Assembly: GCF_017813235.1 (NCBI RefSeq)
Contig: NZ_JAGISH010000002.1
Coordinates: 124,001-188,000 of the forward strand
Length of the DNA: 64,000 nucleotides
Reading direction: 5' to 3'
Source: Sagittula salina
GTDB lineage: Bacteria > Pseudomonadota > Alphaproteobacteria > Rhodobacterales > Rhodobacteraceae
Shown here: piece by piece, positions 63,567-64,000 of the stretch
Layout of the letters: the number at the start of each line of letters is the position of its first letter
How positions within the stretch are numbered: position 1 is the first letter of the stretch
Position numbers and translations under genes: made by a program
The notes under the pieces: model-generated
What the model was told of the DNA's origin: nothing
The model's database searches: none
What the model saw: only the letters and a program-made list of their open reading frames with translations

Positions 63567-64000
63567 TCAGCGGGTATTCTCGGTCAGGCGCCGTTTTACA
63601 TAGCCGGTGACGGTGTCGATCATCGTGTCCATGTGCGGCTCTTCAAAGAAGTGGCCGGAGCCCTCGACTTCCTCGTGCGTGATGGTGATGCCCTTCTGCT
63701 CGTGCAGCTTGTTCACCAGGTTGCGCGTATCCGCAGGCGGCGCGACGCGGTCGGCGGTGCCGTTGATGATCAGGCCGGATGCCGGGCAGGGCGCGAGGAA
63801 GGAGAAGTCGTACATGTTGGCCGGCGGCGAGACCGAGACGAAGCCGGTGATTTCCGGCCTGCGCATCAGCAGTTGCATTCCGATCCATGCGCCAAACGAA
63901 AAGCCCGCGACCCAACAGTGTTTCGAATTCTGGTTCATCGACTGCAGGTAGTCGAGCGCTGAGGCCGCGTCCGAAAGTTCGCCAACGCCCTGATCGTATT
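63567..64000 (-). CDS. Alpha/beta hydrolase (COG2945-like), 3' part only
   Basis: 144 codons visible; the N-terminus lies beyond 64000. The nucleophile Ser is in AGFSFGAWIGMQ, Asp in INGTADRVAPP and His in EGSGHFFEEP, a complete triad. The sequence matches the dienelactone-hydrolase-like COG2945 group of cytosolic hydrolases with unknown substrate. The reading frame starts before the window (YDQGVGELSDAASALDYLQS). First known gene of a three-gene reverse operon. Confidence 0.85.
   Translation of the reverse strand, partial: YDQGVGELSDAASALDYLQSMNQNSKHCWVAGFSFGAWIGMQLLMRRPEITGFVSVSPPANMYDFSFLAPCPASGLIINGTADRVAPPADTRNLVNKLHEQKGITITHEEVEGSGHFFEEPHMDTMIDTVTGYVKRRLTENTR

Overview
The window is GC-rich, densely coded chromosome of an alphaproteobacterium, most likely a Rhodobacterales (Roseobacter-group) bacterium. 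This rests on gene order (TPR protein - bamB - der; yajC - secD - secF - Mth938-like gene - ccmA - ccmB - ccmC - ccmD - ccmG), on typical Rhodobacteraceae genes (tandem YfbR-like HD protein, bactofilin/M23 pair, Hint-domain protein, TRAP transporter) and on short intergenic repeats with a TGAGTATTT or GGTATTTTGG core. No 16S rRNA gene is present, so the genus is not determined.

Layout. 1-2578: an RND efflux pump (partial permease plus an adaptor with an extraordinarily long repeat hairpin). 2952-9907: YfgM-like TPR protein, BamB, Der, a TspO-like membrane protein coupled to serS, and a small RTX-type protein. 10410-18420: secreted trypsin-like protease, YajC-SecD-SecF, and the cytochrome c maturation genes ccmABCDG, interrupted by an oppositely oriented nitroreductase. 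18421-19640: a gene-poor patch with a tiny secreted peptide and the remnant of a gene whose product would end in an SSB-like acidic tip. 19683-28576: aconitase, a DUF1223 protein, a lipid A type acyltransferase lacking the usual catalytic acid, a solitary divergent FliG, a response regulator, small secreted proteins and a Hint-domain protein. 28793-33916: tRNA-Leu(UAG), ethanolamine ammonia-lyase EutBC, an MFS carrier, a DNA glycosylase and a serine esterase.

33957-46689 is the most interesting part: two divergent operons sharing one promoter region. The left arm encodes an intradiol (hydroxyquinol/catechol type) ring-cleavage dioxygenase, an IclR regulator, a metal-dependent amidohydrolase, a diheme cytochrome c, a MetE-like zinc methyl/thiol transferase and a VOC protein. 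The right arm encodes a citryl-CoA-lyase-like protein, a CaiB-type CoA-transferase, a YCII protein, a complete TRAP transporter (DctP, DctQ, DctM), an FMN reductase and a fumarylacetoacetase-family hydrolase. Together they look like uptake, ring opening, hydrolysis, CoA activation and acyl-CoA cleavage of an aromatic or related acid. I do not recognise this combination as a known pathway.

46872-48254 carries two tandem paralogues of an unrecognised secreted, Gly/Ala-rich protein, the second with a frameshift in its signal peptide. 48442-64000 is mostly housekeeping: HNH nuclease, chemoreceptor, bactofilin with M23 peptidase, 1-Cys peroxiredoxin, an AsmA-like giant, queA, an MFS carrier, a DUF924 protein, lipoamide dehydrogenase, a two-HD-domain protein, a 93-residue unknown and a partial hydrolase.
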